A stretch of 64,000 nucleotides of DNA from Geodermatophilus arenarius (GTDB taxonomy: Bacteria > Actinomycetota > Actinomycetes > Mycobacteriales > Geodermatophilaceae). Positions 62,834 to 64,000 of the stretch are shown in pieces. How positions within the stretch are numbered: the stretch's first letter is position 1; every line of letters begins with the position of its first letter. The translations under genes and the position numbers were made by a program. Below the pieces are notes generated by a model. That model had not been told where the DNA came from. It made no database searches and saw only the letters and a list, made by a program, of their open reading frames with translations. The stretch lies in NCBI RefSeq assembly GCF_042654585.1, contig NZ_JBHSGR010000026.1, positions 10,185-74,184 of the forward strand, written 5' to 3'.

Positions 62834-64000
62834 GTGCTGCCTCCCTTCGACGGCAACGGCTACCGCAAGCGGGTCCTCGCCGCCATCGAGCGCCGCGGCG
62901 GCCCCGATGCGACCGACCCCTTCGAGGTCTACGACCTCCCGCTGGAGGCCGCGGGATCGCTGACCGACGACGAGGTCGCCCGCCGGGTCGACGACGTCTG
63001 GGCGTTCTGGCAGAAGCAGCGCGACCACCCCAAGTACCGCGGGCTGGTGACCGCGCTGCTGCGGTCCCACGACGCGCTCGCCGCGCAGCTGCGCACCCCG
63101 GGCGGGCGGCAGTGGCTGGCCGGGCAGACCCGCGCCGAGCGGGAGCGGCGGGAGGCCGCCCGCTTCGCGGCGCTCGACGCCGCGCTGGAGCGGCTGGTCG
63201 AGCGCTTCGGCGGGGTGCCGGCCGACAAGGTCGCCGGCCTGCGCGGGATGGCCGCCGCGGCCGGGCTCGACGACGCCGCCTTCGAGGCCCGGCTGCGCGG
63301 GCACCGGCTGCTCGGCGCCGAGGCCCCGGCGGCGCCCGCGGAACCGGCCGACGCCGCGGTGGTGCTGCGGCAGGTCCGCGACGGCCTCGAGGAGCTCGGC
63401 CGGATCGAGGGCGCCCGCGTGCCCAGCCTGCACGCCCTGCTGGAGCTGCCCCCGACCGCCGACCGCGAGACGGTCCGCCGGCGCCGCGACGCCCTGCTCG
63501 TGGTCAACCGGCAGCGCCGCCCCGACCGGCGGCGGGCGCTCGTCGACGACCTGCTCGCCGCCGCCGGCACGCTGCTCGTCGACGGCGACCCCGCCGTCTA
63601 CCTCGACGCCCTCGCCGACGACGTCCGCGCCGCGCTGCGCCCCCGCGTCACGGCAGCCGTGCTCGTCGAGGACCGGCTCACCCCCGCCGACGCGTACCTG
63701 CTCCTGCAGGAGGCGCAGGCCGCCGGCCTCGACCAGCAGCGCGCGGCCGCCGTCGTCACCGGGCTGGCCCGCGAGGCGGGCGCCATGGGAGACGTGCCCG
63801 CGCCGCCGCCGGCCCGCGTGCCCGGCCGCGCCGACTGGCAGGCGGAGGTGTCCGCGGCGCGCGCCGCGCTGCGGGACGGGCGGCCCGCCGCCGCCCGCCG
63901 GCACGCCGATGCAGCGCTGTCCGCGGCCGGCGAGCTCCTCCCGCCGATCCGTGCCGTGCGCGACGAGGCGGCCGAGGTCGCCGCCCGCGCCGGCGCCGCC
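62834..64000 (+). CDS. large helical protein with weak J-domain-like segment, 3' end outside window
   Basis: 389 codons visible from GTG 62834. Mostly Ala/Arg/Leu-rich helices (coiled or TPR-like). Residues about 196-260 resemble a J domain in outline (LLELPPTADRETVRRRRDAL, then NRQRRPDRRRALVDDLLAAA), with RPD where the HPD motif is expected. It lies 3 nt after the Hsp70 gene, so it is probably a partner, perhaps a co-chaperone. It carries on past 64000. I do not recognise the family. Confidence 0.8.
   Translation, partial: MLPPFDGNGYRKRVLAAIERRGGPDATDPFEVYDLPLEAAGSLTDDEVARRVDDVWAFWQKQRDHPKYRGLVTALLRSHDALAAQLRTPGGRQWLAGQTRAERERREAARFAALDAALERLVERFGGVPADKVAGLRGMAAAAGLDDAAFEARLRGHRLLGAEAPAAPAEPADAAVVLRQVRDGLEELGRIEGARVPSLHALLELPPTADRETVRRRRDALLVVNRQRRPDRRRALVDDLLAAAGTLLVDGDPAVYLDALADDVRAALRPRVTAAVLVEDRLTPADAYLLLQEAQAAGLDQQRAAAVVTGLAREAGAMGDVPAPPPARVPGRADWQAEVSAARAALRDGRPAAARRHADAALSAAGELLPPIRAVRDEAAEVAARAGAA

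Noticed and set aside
61097..63904. 935-codon open frame on the minus strand
   Set aside because: Antisense to the Hsp70 gene and its downstream partner, which have clear family motifs.

Overview
The window is 64 kb of very GC-rich DNA with third codon positions almost all G or C, GTG starts nearly as common as ATG, 1-4 nt gene overlaps (ATGA, GTGA, TGATG) and a marker set found together only in Actinobacteria: rbpA, whiA, a sufR-B-D-Rieske-C-S-U-T operon, and tkt-tal-pgi-zwf-opcA-pgl. The many leaderless genes, a decayed DUF222/HNH (13E12-type) copy and the overall style fit Geodermatophilaceae (Blastococcus, Geodermatophilus, Modestobacter) or a close relative. That placement is inference.

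Layout. 1-4.5 kb: an ABC exporter cut by the left edge, a crotonase-family protein coupled to a 75-residue HTH protein, a probable 60-residue protein and an ABC-F ATPase. 4.6-8.6 kb: two tandem, paralogous polytopic membrane proteins, only the first with a zinc ribbon. 8.6-9.8 kb: a site-2-protease-like M50 peptidase with CBS domains. 10.3-17.2 kb: the whole SUF iron-sulfur assembly operon on the minus strand, headed by its repressor sufR. 17.3-19.8 kb: a ClpC-type unfoldase. 20-23.3 kb: ctaA and ctaB (heme A synthesis) flanking a secreted ScyD/ScyE-like beta-propeller protein. 23.6-32.2 kb: the pentose-phosphate operon. 32.4-38 kb: rbpA, secG, a family-5 solute-binding lipoprotein and tpiA-pgk-gap. 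38-45.1 kb: a diguanylate cyclase, then whiA-yvcK-rapZ-uvrC. 45.2-50.2 kb: a lipase-like hydrolase, a small membrane protein and a tripartite tricarboxylate transporter operon (tctC-tctB-tctA) ending in a universal stress protein. 50.3-54.3 kb: accessory stretch with a glyoxalase-fold/AraC pair, a small CxxC protein, the DUF222 remnant, an alpha/beta hydrolase, CopC and an MBL-fold hydrolase that appears to carry two compensating frameshifts. 54.3-59.5 kb: uvrA, an amidase and a second MBL hydrolase. 60-64 kb: TerD-like protein with a P/Q/G-rich arm, an Hsp70-family protein and a large helical protein, with a weak J-domain-like segment, that runs off the right edge.

The core blocks form a coherent housekeeping island: NADPH and pentose supply, lower glycolysis, heme A for the aa3 oxidase, Fe-S assembly and nucleotide excision repair. 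No CRISPR array, complete transposon, prophage, rRNA or tRNA gene was seen. The most notable signals are: a shared start architecture (a TANNNT hexamer 5-7 nt before the start codon and no Shine-Dalgarno) at about nine genes, which predicts leaderless mRNAs; an inverted repeat that covers both the -10 and the start codon of sufR; the frameshift pair in the MBL gene; the collapsed HNH gene; the tandem membrane paralogs; the TerD-Hsp70-J-like cluster; and several long perfect hairpins at gene ends.
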